Counted from the first letter of the stretch, positions 16,279-26,711 are shown. The stretch is 64,000 nt of DNA from MKSF01 sp037190225 (GCA_037190225.1 JBBCJL010000003.1:310001-374000); one strand, 5' to 3'. Numbers and translations: made by a program. The notes: a model not told the origin generated them from the letters alone.

Positions 16279-17717
16279 TGACAGGTATTTTAACACGGCT
16301 GGGCAATTTCTATGAAAACACGGTATTCCTGTACGGGGCAATACTGCTCATCATATATGCATTGCTGGCGCTGTTCTCTTTCCTTGCCATCCGTACCCAT
16401 CTGCGCAAGGAAAGCTATACCAATTATAATAACCTGCTCACTTCCGATCTTGCACCCGGCGTGACCGTGCTGGCCCCTGCCTATAACGAGGGGTTATCCA
16501 TCATCATGAACGTCAGGTCGCTGCTGACCCTTAATTACCCGCTTTTCGAGATCGTGCTGATCAACGATGGCAGCACCGACGATTCCCTCGCGCAGCTGGT
16601 AAGGGAGTTTGAGCTGGTCAGCGTGGATTTTGCCTATGATGCCAAGATCAAGACCCGTCCCGTTACCGCCATCTATAAATCTAAGAACCCCGCCTACAGC
16701 AAGCTGACCGTCATAGATAAAGAGAACGGGAAGAGCAAGGCCGATGCCGTAAATGCAGGCATCAACATCGCCTCCTTTAACTATTTTGTCTGCACCGATG
16801 TGGACTGCATCCTGGATAAGGATGCCCTGCTCAAGCTGCTGAAGCCCGTGCTGGAAGAACCCTCCAAGCGTGTGATCGCTACGGGCGCCACACTGCGTAT
16901 TGCCAACTCCTGCGAGATAGATAACGGCGTGGTGATCCGCATGAAGCCGCCCCGCCAGCTCCTTCCGAGATTCCAGGAAATGGAATATGTCCGCGCCTTT
17001 GTGCTGGGCAAGATGGGCTGGAGCTATATCAATTGCGTGCCGAATGTGTCCGGCGGCCTCGGCCTGTTTGACAAGGAGGTAGCCATCAAAGCGGGAGGAT
17101 ACGACCCGCAATCCTTCGGGGAAGATATGGAGCTGATGGTCAGGATGGCCCGCTATTCCTGCGATAACGGTATCGACTACGCTATCCGCTATATACCCGA
17201 AACCCTCTGCTGGACCGAAGCGCCTGCCACCGTACAGGTATTCATGCGCCAGCGTACCCGTTGGGCGCGGGGGCTTGCCCAGCTGATGTATTCGCATTTT
17301 AAGATGCTCTTTAACCCGCGCTACGGGAGGGCAGGCCTGATCACCTTCCCCTATAATTTCTTTTTCGAGCTCTTGGCGCCCATCGTGGAGATCACCGGTA
17401 TCATATACTATATCTACCTGATCGTCAGCGGGCACGTCAACCTGCCGTATGCGCTGATACTCCTGGTATTCGTATATACCTACTCCATTATGATCACCAC
17501 CGCCGCTATCCTTTGGGATCAGATCGCATTCAGGAACTACCGCACCTGGAAGGAGGTATTCTACCTTTGCAGCACCGCCTTTATGGAATTCCTGCTGTAC
17601 CACCCGCTGATAGTGATATTCAGCCTGAGGGGTTATTACTACTTCCTGACAGGTAAAAAGCATACCTGGGGCAATATGCAGCGGCAGGGCTTCGGGCAAT
17701 CCAAAGCTGCGGGATAA
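16278..17717 (+). CDS. Processive family-2 glycosyltransferase
   Basis: 479 residues. One N-terminal membrane helix (about 17-38), a GT-A domain with DGST (97-100), DVD at 174-176 (metal/nucleotide-sugar), GED at 281-283 (general base) and QRTRW at 325-329, then about three C-terminal membrane helices. QxxRW marks processive polymerases such as PgaC, cellulose and hyaluronan synthases. It probably polymerises an exopolysaccharide and moves it over the inner membrane. The sugar is unknown. It is closely similar to the next gene. Confidence 0.9.
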   Translation: MTGILTRLGNFYENTVFLYGAILLIIYALLALFSFLAIRTHLRKESYTNYNNLLTSDLAPGVTVLAPAYNEGLSIIMNVRSLLTLNYPLFEIVLINDGSTDDSLAQLVREFELVSVDFAYDAKIKTRPVTAIYKSKNPAYSKLTVIDKENGKSKADAVNAGINIASFNYFVCTDVDCILDKDALLKLLKPVLEEPSKRVIATGATLRIANSCEIDNGVVIRMKPPRQLLPRFQEMEYVRAFVLGKMGWSYINCVPNVSGGLGLFDKEVAIKAGGYDPQSFGEDMELMVRMARYSCDNGIDYAIRYIPETLCWTEAPATVQVFMRQRTRWARGLAQLMYSHFKMLFNPRYGRAGLITFPYNFFFELLAPIVEITGIIYYIYLIVSGHVNLPYALILLVFVYTYSIMITTAAILWDQIAFRNYRTWKEVFYLCSTAFMEFLLYHPLIVIFSLRGYYYFLTGKKHTWGNMQRQGFGQSKAAG

Positions 17718-17734
17718 AAAAAAATGAAAGTATT

Positions 17735-19234
17735 ATGTTGAATATTATAGAACATTTAGGTACTTTTTTTGAACGCGCGGTATTCGTGTACGGGATCAGC
17801 ATGCTCCTGCTCTACGCCATGCTCGCTATCCTGTCCTTTATTGGTGTGAACCGATTCAGGAAAAAGGAGCAATATACGGATTACCGGAAGCTGACCAGCT
17901 CACCCCTCGCGCCGGGCATTTCCATCATAGCGCCCGCTTTCAATGAAGGCGTGACCATTATCCAGAATGTCCGCTCCCTGCTCACCCTCAACTACGCCCG
18001 TTTCGAGGTGATCATCGTCAATGATGGCAGCACCGATGATACGCTGGAAAAGCTGATCCGGGAATTTGAAATGGTGCAGGTGGATTTTGCCTATAATGAA
18101 AAGATCAAGTCCCAGCCGGTAAGGCGCATCTTCAAATCCACCAATACGGCCTATGACAAGCTGCTGGTCATAGATAAGGTAAACGGGAAGAGCAAGGCGG
18201 ACGCTTCCAATGCAGGCATTAATGCAGCGGCCTTCGATTACTTCCTGTGCACGGACGTGGACTGTATCATCGAAAAGGATACGCTTATAAAGATGATCCA
18301 GCCCTTTATGGCAGAGGAAGGCAAGAAAATAAAAGAGGTGGGTGAGCCCTGCCCGGAATGCGGCTATGTGCATATAGTGGAAGAGAACAGGCGTGTCATA
18401 GCCACCGGCGCCACGCTCCGCATTGCCAATTCCAGCGAGATAGAGGATGGTGTGCTCGTGCGCATGCGGCCTCCTGCCAGGCTGATACCCAGGTTCCAGG
18501 AAATGGAGTATATACGCTCTTACGTGCTTGGTAAAATGGGCTGGAGCATGATCAACTGCGTGCCCAACGTTTCCGGCGGGCTGGGCCTGTTCGACAAGGA
18601 AATAGCGATCAAGGCCGGCGGCTACGACCCCTTATCCTTCGGGGAGGACATGGACATCATAACAAGGATGTGCGCCTATATGCGCGACAACAAGCAAAAA
18701 TATGCTATCCGGTATATACCGTCCACACAATGCTGGACGGAAGGTCCTCCCAACCTTAAGGTTTTCAGTCGCCAGCGGACCAGGTGGGGACGGGGGCTGA
18801 TACAGATCATGTCCCTGCACCGCAAGATCATTTTCAATCCCAAATACGGTCGGCTGGGCCTGGTCGTATTCCCGTATAATTTCCTGTTTGAATTCCTGGC
18901 GCCGGTGATCGAATTCCTAGGTATTTTATACTATATTTATATTGTCGTTACGGGACAGATCAACCTTGCGAACGCCCTGACACTATTGCTCTTTGTTTAC
19001 CTATACTCCGTGATGATCACCACTATGGCCATCTTCTGGGACCAGATGGTGCACAGGAACTATAAGACCTGGCGCGAAGTATTCGGCCTGAGCCTTATGG
19101 CCTTCCTGGAACCCATTATCTATCATCCCCTTATCGTGTTTTTCGCGCTCAGGGGCTATTACTTTTTCATCACGGGCCGTAAACATACCTGGGGCAACAT
19201 GCAGCGCCAGGGCTTCGGTACCGCAAGAAAATGA
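17735..19234 (+). CDS. Processive family-2 glycosyltransferase, paralogue with Cys-containing insertion
   Basis: 499 residues, collinear with the preceding synthase: N-terminal helix, DGST (97-100), DVD (174-176), GED (303-305), QRTRW (347-351) and C-terminal helices. It differs by about 22 extra residues after the DVD strand (about 193-218) that contain CPECGY. This could be half of a metal site or a regulatory loop. The gene follows 17 bases after its paralogue, a tandem duplication. Both may act as a heteromeric synthase or make successive linkages. Confidence 0.9.
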   Translation: MLNIIEHLGTFFERAVFVYGISMLLLYAMLAILSFIGVNRFRKKEQYTDYRKLTSSPLAPGISIIAPAFNEGVTIIQNVRSLLTLNYARFEVIIVNDGSTDDTLEKLIREFEMVQVDFAYNEKIKSQPVRRIFKSTNTAYDKLLVIDKVNGKSKADASNAGINAAAFDYFLCTDVDCIIEKDTLIKMIQPFMAEEGKKIKEVGEPCPECGYVHIVEENRRVIATGATLRIANSSEIEDGVLVRMRPPARLIPRFQEMEYIRSYVLGKMGWSMINCVPNVSGGLGLFDKEIAIKAGGYDPLSFGEDMDIITRMCAYMRDNKQKYAIRYIPSTQCWTEGPPNLKVFSRQRTRWGRGLIQIMSLHRKIIFNPKYGRLGLVVFPYNFLFEFLAPVIEFLGILYYIYIVVTGQINLANALTLLLFVYLYSVMITTMAIFWDQMVHRNYKTWREVFGLSLMAFLEPIIYHPLIVFFALRGYYFFITGRKHTWGNMQRQGFGTARK

Positions 19235-19268
19235 TCCCCTACTATTCTATCAATCATTTGTTCCGCAT

Positions 19269-22136
19269 ATGAAAAAATACTTTATCAGATATAGCTTGGC
19301 AGTCCTTTGCTTTACGTTCTCATCACTGCACCTGCATGCACAGAAAAAGAAGACCGACAGCGATGTGCTCCTGAAGCAGATCAAAACGGAGATGGATATC
19401 AGCAAAGATTACAAAAAGGCCCTCAGCCTGAGCCGCAGCGCGGTAGAGCAATATCCCTCCAACGTGGATTTTCGTTTTTTGCTGGGGCGCTCCTACCTGC
19501 TTAACGGCGATTTCCGGAACGCACAGCTGGTGATGGACGATATCATCAGGAAAGAGCCCACCTATAAGGACGCCTACATCGCAGCGGCCAATGTACAGCT
19601 GGCACAGCAAAAGAACGGCGAAGCCCTGCAATATGTCAATAAGGGCCTGGCCCGTTTTTACAGGGACAGGGACCTCCGCATCAAGAAGCTTTCCATTTAC
19701 CAGAACCTGAAGAATTATGATGAAGCCGGCAGGCAGGCAGATACCCTGCTCAGCTTTCACCGGAATGACGCCGCTGCCATCAGGACATTCATAGATTACC
19801 ACAATGAAGCTGCAGTCTACTATCATAAAGCCGGTAACAGCACCCTGGCCATCCGGGAGTACAGCCGTGTGCTGGAAGTGGATCCGCAGAATATGGAAGC
19901 CACCAAAGGCCTCATGAATACCCAGCTGCAGGCAGGCGATGCCCAGAACAGCCTGAACGTTATCAACAGGGCGCTCCTGGAGCAGCCCGACAGCTACGAG
20001 TTCCTGATGAAAAAAACAGGAGTGCTGCAGGAGCTGAAAAGGTATCCCGAAGCCATAGAGACCCTGCAGCGGCTGCTCAAAGCCCATCCTTCCGATACCA
20101 GGGCACGGCAGCTGGACGTGGAGCTGCGGCTGGAAGCCGCCCGTTATTATAAAAGCACCGATCCCTATTTCCAGTATCAGAGCGTGCTGGAAAAATCACC
20201 GGGCAACCGGGAGGCGCTGGAAAATGTCATCAATATCGCTATCAGCCGCGGGCTGTACGATGATGCGCTGTACTGGATCAACAGGGCATTGCGCGGCGGC
20301 AATGACAGGGTATTGCTGCAAAAGAAAATGTCCATATTGCAGCAACAGGAAAAGTATGGGCAGGCGGCAGCCATTGCGGAGCAATTATACCGCATATCCC
20401 CCACCGCCGATAACCGGCAGACCTTCATCGACCTGCAGCTCATCCTGGCCCGGGACTTTGCAGGACAGCAAATGTACGACAGCGCCCTGGCAGCATACGG
20501 CAGCATACTGGCCATAGACAGGCGGAACGAGCAGGCGCTCATCAGCTCGGTAAATATCCTGACCGGTCAGAAGAATTACACCCGGGCCCTGGAGCTGCTG
20601 GATGAGACCATACAATATTTCCCGAACGATGCTTCCCTGATCTATAAAAAGGCCGCCATATTACAGGCCAATGAACAGTATGATGCAGCCGTGGTGCTCC
20701 TTGAATCGCTTTACAGGGACAATACCGCAGACACCAGGCTGAAGAATGCCATTGCGGACAACCTGATGATGGCGGCACGGCAGATGATGCAGGGTATGGA
20801 TTTTGACGGCGCTGCCCTGGCATTTGAAAGAGTGCTGGCTCTGCAGCCGGATAACAAGGAGGCCTGGAACAGCCTGATCAATATAGAGCTGGCCCGTGGC
20901 AGCGAAGGCTATACCAATGCTCTGAACTACAGTGAAACGGCGCTGGCAAGATACAGTGACGACCGGGATTTCCTGCTCAAGAAATCAGAAGCGCTCTTCG
21001 GGCTGAAACGGTACAATGAAGCGTACCTCATTACCGACAGCCTGCGCAGGAGATACCCCTACAATCCCAGGATACGTGAAATGTATAAGGACCAGCTGCT
21101 GGCAGCGGCAACAGCCCTGAGAACGGAAGATACCCTGGCAGCCTTAAGGCTGTACCAGGATGCCCTGCTCGTGTATTCCAATGACACGGTAGCCCTTACG
21201 GGACTGATCAACGCCTATATCAGCCTCCGTTCCTATGACTCGGCCCTGGTGTACGCGGACCGCGGCATAGCAGCCTATCCCGGCAGCGTGACTTTCCTGG
21301 TCAAAAAGGCCGCCGCGCTGGAATTGCAGGGGAGATACAAAGAAGCCGCCGGGGTTGCTGATGCCATCGTCAGGATAATGCCGGAAAGCCGCCGCTATAT
21401 GGATTACGCCGCTTACCTGCATGGCAAGACATTCAGGAACGAACTGGGCATAGCTTACCTTAATTCCACGATAGACTCTGCCCAATCTGCTAATATCGCT
21501 ACCCTGTATTATACACACTTTGCAAAGAAATTCTCCCTGACCGCACGGCTGAATTTTGCAGGAAGATCCTTTGGCACCGGTCTGCAGGGAGAGCTGGAAT
21601 CTTATATCAACCATACTCCCAAATGGTACTCATTTGTGAATATAGGAGCAGCCAACAGCCTGGTATTCCCGAAGTATAAAGCGTCCTATTCCCTATTTCA
21701 CAATATCAACGGCGGCTGGGAAGCGGAGCTGGGCGGCCGCTGGCTGTACTTCGACACCTTATCGGCCATATCGGGCGTAGCCTCCGTGTCCAAATACATC
21801 GGTGACTTCTGGCTGAATCTCCGTGGCTTTATGATCTTTGTCGGGGATAAGCAATATACGGCTGTTAACCTGACAGCCAGGCAATATCTTAACAATAAGA
21901 CAGATTTCTTCTTTACCACGCTGGGATACGGGAACTCACCGGATGAATTCAGCCGCGCCTTCCAGCTGGGCACTACCGTAGCATACCGTACTTACAGCAT
22001 CGGCGCCGGTTACCGGAAGATGTTCAACTACCGTAATATGGTCACCCTTAGCGGCAGCTGGTTCAACCAGCGCATTGCAGAGACCCGTTACAGGAATCAA
22101 TATGATATATACCTGACCTTCTCCAGGAAATTTTAA
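19269..22136 (+). CDS. TPR-repeat outer-membrane protein with YaiO-type beta-barrel
   Basis: 955 residues. An SPI signal ends in LHAQ (about 25). Residues about 35-720 are a long run of TPR-like helical pairs (LMNTQLQAGDAQNSLNVINR, LPDN-type spacing). From about 730 there is a beta-barrel: amphipathic strands rich in Y, W and G, ending in YLTFSRKF with a terminal Phe, as outer-membrane proteins do. The periplasmic TPR plus barrel plan matches PgaA/BcsC-like export pores and the YaiO family. It probably carries the polymer made by the two upstream synthases through the periplasm and outer membrane. Confidence 0.85.
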   Translation: MKKYFIRYSLAVLCFTFSSLHLHAQKKKTDSDVLLKQIKTEMDISKDYKKALSLSRSAVEQYPSNVDFRFLLGRSYLLNGDFRNAQLVMDDIIRKEPTYKDAYIAAANVQLAQQKNGEALQYVNKGLARFYRDRDLRIKKLSIYQNLKNYDEAGRQADTLLSFHRNDAAAIRTFIDYHNEAAVYYHKAGNSTLAIREYSRVLEVDPQNMEATKGLMNTQLQAGDAQNSLNVINRALLEQPDSYEFLMKKTGVLQELKRYPEAIETLQRLLKAHPSDTRARQLDVELRLEAARYYKSTDPYFQYQSVLEKSPGNREALENVINIAISRGLYDDALYWINRALRGGNDRVLLQKKMSILQQQEKYGQAAAIAEQLYRISPTADNRQTFIDLQLILARDFAGQQMYDSALAAYGSILAIDRRNEQALISSVNILTGQKNYTRALELLDETIQYFPNDASLIYKKAAILQANEQYDAAVVLLESLYRDNTADTRLKNAIADNLMMAARQMMQGMDFDGAALAFERVLALQPDNKEAWNSLINIELARGSEGYTNALNYSETALARYSDDRDFLLKKSEALFGLKRYNEAYLITDSLRRRYPYNPRIREMYKDQLLAAATALRTEDTLAALRLYQDALLVYSNDTVALTGLINAYISLRSYDSALVYADRGIAAYPGSVTFLVKKAAALELQGRYKEAAGVADAIVRIMPESRRYMDYAAYLHGKTFRNELGIAYLNSTIDSAQSANIATLYYTHFAKKFSLTARLNFAGRSFGTGLQGELESYINHTPKWYSFVNIGAANSLVFPKYKASYSLFHNINGGWEAELGGRWLYFDTLSAISGVASVSKYIGDFWLNLRGFMIFVGDKQYTAVNLTARQYLNNKTDFFFTTLGYGNSPDEFSRAFQLGTTVAYRTYSIGAGYRKMFNYRNMVTLSGSWFNQRIAETRYRNQYDIYLTFSRKF

Positions 22137-22148
22137 AGCGACATTCCT

Positions 22149-24398
22149 ATGATCAAGAAAACATCCCTTTACCTCACATTGATAATGAGCCTTCTGTTTT
22201 CCAGCTGCCAGGCCAGGCAGCTCCAGCTTACCCGCGATGGCAGGTCATCCTACAGCATAGTGATCCCTGCCGCCGCTACCACAACGGAAAAGAATGCCGC
22301 CACGGTGCTGCAGTCCTATATCAGGTCCGCTACCGGCGCTGAATTACCTGTGATCAGTGAATCGGGGCTACAGCCGGACCGGGCAATATTCATAGGTAAA
22401 TGTGATGCTACGAAAGCAGGAAAGTTTGATAGAGCCCGTGATGACGGCTTCAGCATCATCCAGTCTGAAGACCGGCTTTTCATCACGGGCAGCAGCGGGC
22501 AGGGCACCTTATACGGGGTGTACTATTTCCTGGAAAAATACCTGGGCTGCCGTAAATATGACGCCGGACCGGCTGTCGTGCCACGCAACCCGCAATTACA
22601 GCTTCCTGCAGGGATCAGCGAGGTCGTCAATCCTGACTTTATCTACCGGCAAAGCTATTACCCTATGAGCAATGACGCGGAATATCTCCAATGGCACGGC
22701 CTGCAGCAATTTGAAGACCTCTGGGGCCTCTGGGGACATTCCTTTTTCAAATTGATCCCCCCGTCCCGATATTTCCGTACGCATCCTGAATATTTCGCGC
22801 TGACCGGCGGACAGCGCCGCGCCACCCAGCTATGCCTGAGCAATAAGGATGTATTACGACTGACCATATCCCGGCTCAAAGAAATGATGGCAGACAATCC
22901 CGATGCGGTCTACTGGTCGGTAAGCCCCAATGATGAAGGCGGCTACTGCACCTGTGAGCTCTGCAAGCAAGCAGATGCAGAAGAAGGAGCCCCGAGCGGC
23001 AGCCTGATCCGTTTTGTCAATAAAGTAGCGGCGGCATTTCCTGATAAGAACATCACGACCCTGGGCTATGGCTATACCGCCGCCGCGCCCCGTAAGACAA
23101 AGCCTGCCGCAAACGTATATGTGCTGGTCAGCAGCATTGATGCCTTTAAGGAACAGCCCGTCAGCGCCATCCCTTCCGCCGCTGCGTTCCGGCAGCAGCT
23201 GACAGCCTGGGCTGCACTGACGGATCATATTTTTGTATGGGATTATGCCACCCAGTTCACCAATTATCTTTCCCCCTTCCCGGTACAGCACATCACGGGA
23301 CCGGATCTTGCTTTCTATAAGAAGCAGCGCGTCCGCGGTATCTTCGAGCAGGGCAGCGGTGATACCTACAGCGATATGGCAGAGCTGAACAGCTATATCC
23401 AGAGTAAGCTGCTCTGGAACGTCAATGCCAATACCGCACAGCTTATGGAAGAATTCTGCAAAGGCTATTACGGCAACGCAGGTCCTTTTATCCTGCGCTA
23501 TCTTGATGCCAGGACCCGTGCCCTTACTGACTCCAAACGCCACCTGGACATCTATGGCAATCCCGTAACGGATATAAGAGGCTATCTGTCGCCGGAGCAT
23601 CTCCGGTCCTACAACCAGCTGCTGGAACAAGCCCGGGCTGCTGTAAAGGGCACCCTTTACGAGGAAAGGGTACGCCGGGTGCAGCTCTCCCTGGAATATG
23701 TAACCTTACAGCAGTCCCGGCACTTCGGGGTGGAAAACAACGGCTTCCTGGAAGATAACGGCGGTCCTTTTTATACCGTAAGGCCGGAATGGCGTAAAAA
23801 GACAGAGGTGCTGACAGCCCTGGCTAAAGCATCAGGCGTTACCGAGCTGTCGGAAGCCGGGCTGTCACCCGACGCGTACCAGGCTGAATGGAACAGCATA
23901 TTTGATAAGCAATGGCCGTCCAATCCCGTTCGTGGTGCCGCAGTGACCCTGCAAAACAACTTTGTGGAAGATTATCCCGCGAAAGGTAAAGCCACCCTTA
24001 CCGATGGCATGACCGGGTTCACGGATTTCAGCTACAACTGGCTCTGCTTTTACGGGCAGGATATGATCGCCACCATTGACGCCGGCAAAGAAATACATAT
24101 CAGCTCGGTTGCGCTGAATTTCCTGGAAGACCAGCGGCACTGGATCTTCCCTCCTGTAAAGATCACGATAGCTCTTTCCGATGACGGCGTCCGTTTCACG
24201 GAATTCAAAACGGTCAGCCCGATGCCGCTGACCCGGAAGGAAAATATTGATATCATAAAAATAACGGCAACCGGCGCACAGCAGAAAGCACGCTATATCA
24301 GGGTCACGGCTGTCTGCCCCGCTGCACTGCCCGACTGGCGGTCGCACCCTTCCAAAAAGCCGATGATAGCCTGTGACGAGATATTCGTGTTTCCTTAG
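22149..24398 (+). CDS. DUF4838 lipoprotein, likely glycoside-hydrolase-like polysaccharide modifier
   Basis: 749 residues. SPII signal with lipobox FSSC (Cys20). Residues about 30-150 resemble the small N-terminal domain of alpha-glucuronidase-like enzymes (IRSATGAELPVI ... LYGVYYFLEKYLGCR). The DUF4838 core follows (VNPDFIYRQSYYP, YWSVSPNDEGGYCTCELCK), and a C-terminal discoidin-like sandwich covers about 600-749. It starts 12 bases after the barrel gene. By analogy with other secretion loci it would trim or modify the polymer at the cell surface. The catalytic activity is not proven by motif. Confidence 0.8.
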   Translation: MIKKTSLYLTLIMSLLFSSCQARQLQLTRDGRSSYSIVIPAAATTTEKNAATVLQSYIRSATGAELPVISESGLQPDRAIFIGKCDATKAGKFDRARDDGFSIIQSEDRLFITGSSGQGTLYGVYYFLEKYLGCRKYDAGPAVVPRNPQLQLPAGISEVVNPDFIYRQSYYPMSNDAEYLQWHGLQQFEDLWGLWGHSFFKLIPPSRYFRTHPEYFALTGGQRRATQLCLSNKDVLRLTISRLKEMMADNPDAVYWSVSPNDEGGYCTCELCKQADAEEGAPSGSLIRFVNKVAAAFPDKNITTLGYGYTAAAPRKTKPAANVYVLVSSIDAFKEQPVSAIPSAAAFRQQLTAWAALTDHIFVWDYATQFTNYLSPFPVQHITGPDLAFYKKQRVRGIFEQGSGDTYSDMAELNSYIQSKLLWNVNANTAQLMEEFCKGYYGNAGPFILRYLDARTRALTDSKRHLDIYGNPVTDIRGYLSPEHLRSYNQLLEQARAAVKGTLYEERVRRVQLSLEYVTLQQSRHFGVENNGFLEDNGGPFYTVRPEWRKKTEVLTALAKASGVTELSEAGLSPDAYQAEWNSIFDKQWPSNPVRGAAVTLQNNFVEDYPAKGKATLTDGMTGFTDFSYNWLCFYGQDMIATIDAGKEIHISSVALNFLEDQRHWIFPPVKITIALSDDGVRFTEFKTVSPMPLTRKENIDIIKITATGAQQKARYIRVTAVCPAALPDWRSHPSKKPMIACDEIFVFP

Positions 24399-24488
24399 CA
24401 GCCGTTTTTTGTTATAATTATTACAACAGGCCCGGTGATACAGCTATAAAGCATTAAATTTACAATATACCCAACCGAAAGTTTATAT

Positions 24489-25739
24489 ATGAAATATACC
24501 GTTTTATCCCTTGCGCTGCTGCTGTCCTTATCAGCGGCAAGCTGCGGGAAGAAGGACAAAAACAATAACGGCCACGACAATACTCCCGGAACGGAAGATA
24601 CCCTTACCCGGTATGACCCGGTAGAGAACAGGCAGCCTAATACCAATTATACGCCGGCATTTGAAGGCCAGACCAGGATATACGGCATCAGGACCAGCAC
24701 ACCCCTGAAAACAGAAGTGCTTACGTCCGCGCTCAACAGTCCATGGGGCATCACACAGCTGCCTGACGGCAAATTCCTGGTGACCCAGAAAGCCGGCACT
24801 ATCGCCGTACTGGATGCTACAGGTGCAGTGCAGCATACCATCAGCGGGTTGCCGCCCGTCAACAGCACCGGTCAGGGCGGCTTACTGGATATTTATGCCG
24901 ATGACGGTTTTGCCGGCAACAGGATCGTTTACTGGAGCTTTTCGATGGACGATGCCGGCGGTACCCTCACCGCGCTGGCCAGGGGCAGGCTTTCTGATGA
25001 TAACTCCCGTATGGAAGACATACAGATCCTGTATAAGGCTACACCCGCCTATGCCGGCAACCTTCACTACGGGAGCCGCATTATCATGGACAATACGGGC
25101 TGTATAATCCTGAGCACTGGGGAACGGTCTGATGCCAATATGCGGCAATATGCCCAGCAGCTTGACAATGGCCTTGGAAAGCTGATCCGAATAAAGCCTG
25201 ACGGCTCCATACCACAGGATAATCCCTTTGTCAATACTCCCAATGCTCATGCTGCCGTCTATTCCTACGGTCACCGTAACGTACAGGGACTGGCCATTGA
25301 CAGGATGACCAATATGATCTATCAGTCTGAGCTGGGTCCGAGAGGCGGCGATGAGGTGAACCGCATCGAGGCAGGCAAAAATTACGGCTGGCCGGTGATC
25401 TCCTATGGCATCGAGTACAGCGGTGGCAGGATCGGCAACGGCATCACGCAGCAGGAAGGCATGCAGCAGCCGCTGTATTACTGGGACCCGGTGATCTCGC
25501 CCAGCGGGATGGTATATTACAGTGCAGCTGAGATCCCTGAATGGCAGGGCAACCTTTTCATCGCCTGCCTGAACGGCCAGCATATCGTGCGGTTAAGGCT
25601 GAAAGATGGTAAAATAGCCGGGGAAGAGCGGTTGCTTGAATCCGAAGGACAACGCTTCCGGGATATAGAGACAGGACGGGACGGCGCTCTTTATGCCATT
25701 ACGGACGCCGGCAGGTTATACAAGATTTCCAGGGAGTAA
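24489..25739 (+). CDS. PQQ-dependent sugar dehydrogenase-like (glucose/sorbosone dehydrogenase) lipoprotein
   Basis: 416 residues with an SPII signal (SAASC, Cys19) and a six-bladed propeller fold. Family motifs: LNSPWGITQLPDGKFLVTQK, GLLDIYADDGFAGN, YSYGHRNVQGLAID, ELGPRGGDEVNRIEAGKNYGWP and a blade near VYYSAAEIPEWQGNLF. These are typical of soluble glucose dehydrogenase/aldose sugar dehydrogenases that use PQQ and calcium in the periplasm. It follows the DUF4838 gene by 90 bases, perhaps the last gene of the operon or a separate unit. PQQ synthesis genes are not in the window. Confidence 0.88.
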   Translation: MKYTVLSLALLLSLSAASCGKKDKNNNGHDNTPGTEDTLTRYDPVENRQPNTNYTPAFEGQTRIYGIRTSTPLKTEVLTSALNSPWGITQLPDGKFLVTQKAGTIAVLDATGAVQHTISGLPPVNSTGQGGLLDIYADDGFAGNRIVYWSFSMDDAGGTLTALARGRLSDDNSRMEDIQILYKATPAYAGNLHYGSRIIMDNTGCIILSTGERSDANMRQYAQQLDNGLGKLIRIKPDGSIPQDNPFVNTPNAHAAVYSYGHRNVQGLAIDRMTNMIYQSELGPRGGDEVNRIEAGKNYGWPVISYGIEYSGGRIGNGITQQEGMQQPLYYWDPVISPSGMVYYSAAEIPEWQGNLFIACLNGQHIVRLRLKDGKIAGEERLLESEGQRFRDIETGRDGALYAITDAGRLYKISRE

Positions 25740-26165
25740 ACACAGCTTTCTCAATAATCATACAAATTTTTTCAAAAGATGCAGCTTTCTGTCATTTTTC
25801 CTGTCTTTACAGGAACAGAAGGTGGCATCTGCTAAAGCAATGGCGGCAATCCCACATGCCTCTGCCAAGGTATTCCTTCCCGGCCCCTTACTTCACGGAA
25901 AAGCCGGGAGCGCCGATAAATAACCACGATATCTATTTTCCTTATCCCGAGGCGAAAACCAGGCTGCCATTAAAGACCGCGCAATAACAATTCATTTCCA
26001 ACAAAACCCTGAAATCCCTGTTGTATCAGTGTAACCGGCCAGATTTCCTGTAAGCTTCAGACAAACCGGTAACAGCTCTACCCGCGGCGTTCGGATATTG
26101 ATACCTGGATAAGGCATTACAGGACCAGCCGGCAAGCAGATTCACCCGCTTAAACTCATACAACT
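25740..26165. other. Intergenic region of 426 bases
   Basis: No gene, strong hairpin or repeat copy is seen. Short frames present have no start signal or recognisable composition. It presumably contains the lipocalin promoter, but no clear TAnnTTTG match was found. Confidence 0.5.
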
Positions 26166-26711
26166 ATGAACAAACATTTGTACAAAATGATCGTTCCCGC
26201 TTCTCTGGGAATAGCAGCGATACTGATATACAGCTCCTGCAGTGTCCGCATACCCCGCGGCGCACAGGCTGTGAATAATTTTGACCTGGAAAAATACCTG
26301 GGTAAGTGGTACGAGATCGCGCGGCTGGATTACCGGTTTGAAAAGCACCTGGAGCAGAATACTGCTGAATATACCTTGAAGGAAAATGGGGCCGTCAAAG
26401 TCCATAATAAAGGCTATCACACCTTAAAGCAGGAATGGAGATCGGCCACGGGAGAGGCAAGACCGGTGAAAGACCCGGCTAGCGGCAGGCTCAAAGTGTC
26501 CTTCTTCAAGCCTTTCTGGTCGGGCTATAATATCATTGATATCGATGAGAACTATAAATATGCCCTGGTAGCAGGCAAGAACCTGAAATACATGTGGATA
26601 TTGTCCAGAGAAACCACTATACCGGACAGCTTTAAAAACAGGTTCCTGCAAAAAGCAAAGCAACTGGGTTATGATACTGAGGCCCTGATATGGGTCAAGC
26701 AATCCCAATAG
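26166..26711 (+). CDS. blc: Bacterial lipocalin (Blc-like lipoprotein)
   Basis: 181 residues. SPII signal with SSC lipobox (YSSCSVRIP). The lipocalin motif GKWYEIARLD comes early, followed by eight alternating strands, and the C-terminal part has VAGKNLKYMWILSRE, matching the Blc family's conserved YALVxG / YLWILSR region. Blc proteins are outer-membrane lipoproteins that bind lysophospholipids and help under envelope stress. It faces the NlpE-like gene across a perfect long palindrome. Confidence 0.92.
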   Translation: MNKHLYKMIVPASLGIAAILIYSSCSVRIPRGAQAVNNFDLEKYLGKWYEIARLDYRFEKHLEQNTAEYTLKENGAVKVHNKGYHTLKQEWRSATGEARPVKDPASGRLKVSFFKPFWSGYNIIDIDENYKYALVAGKNLKYMWILSRETTIPDSFKNRFLQKAKQLGYDTEALIWVKQSQ

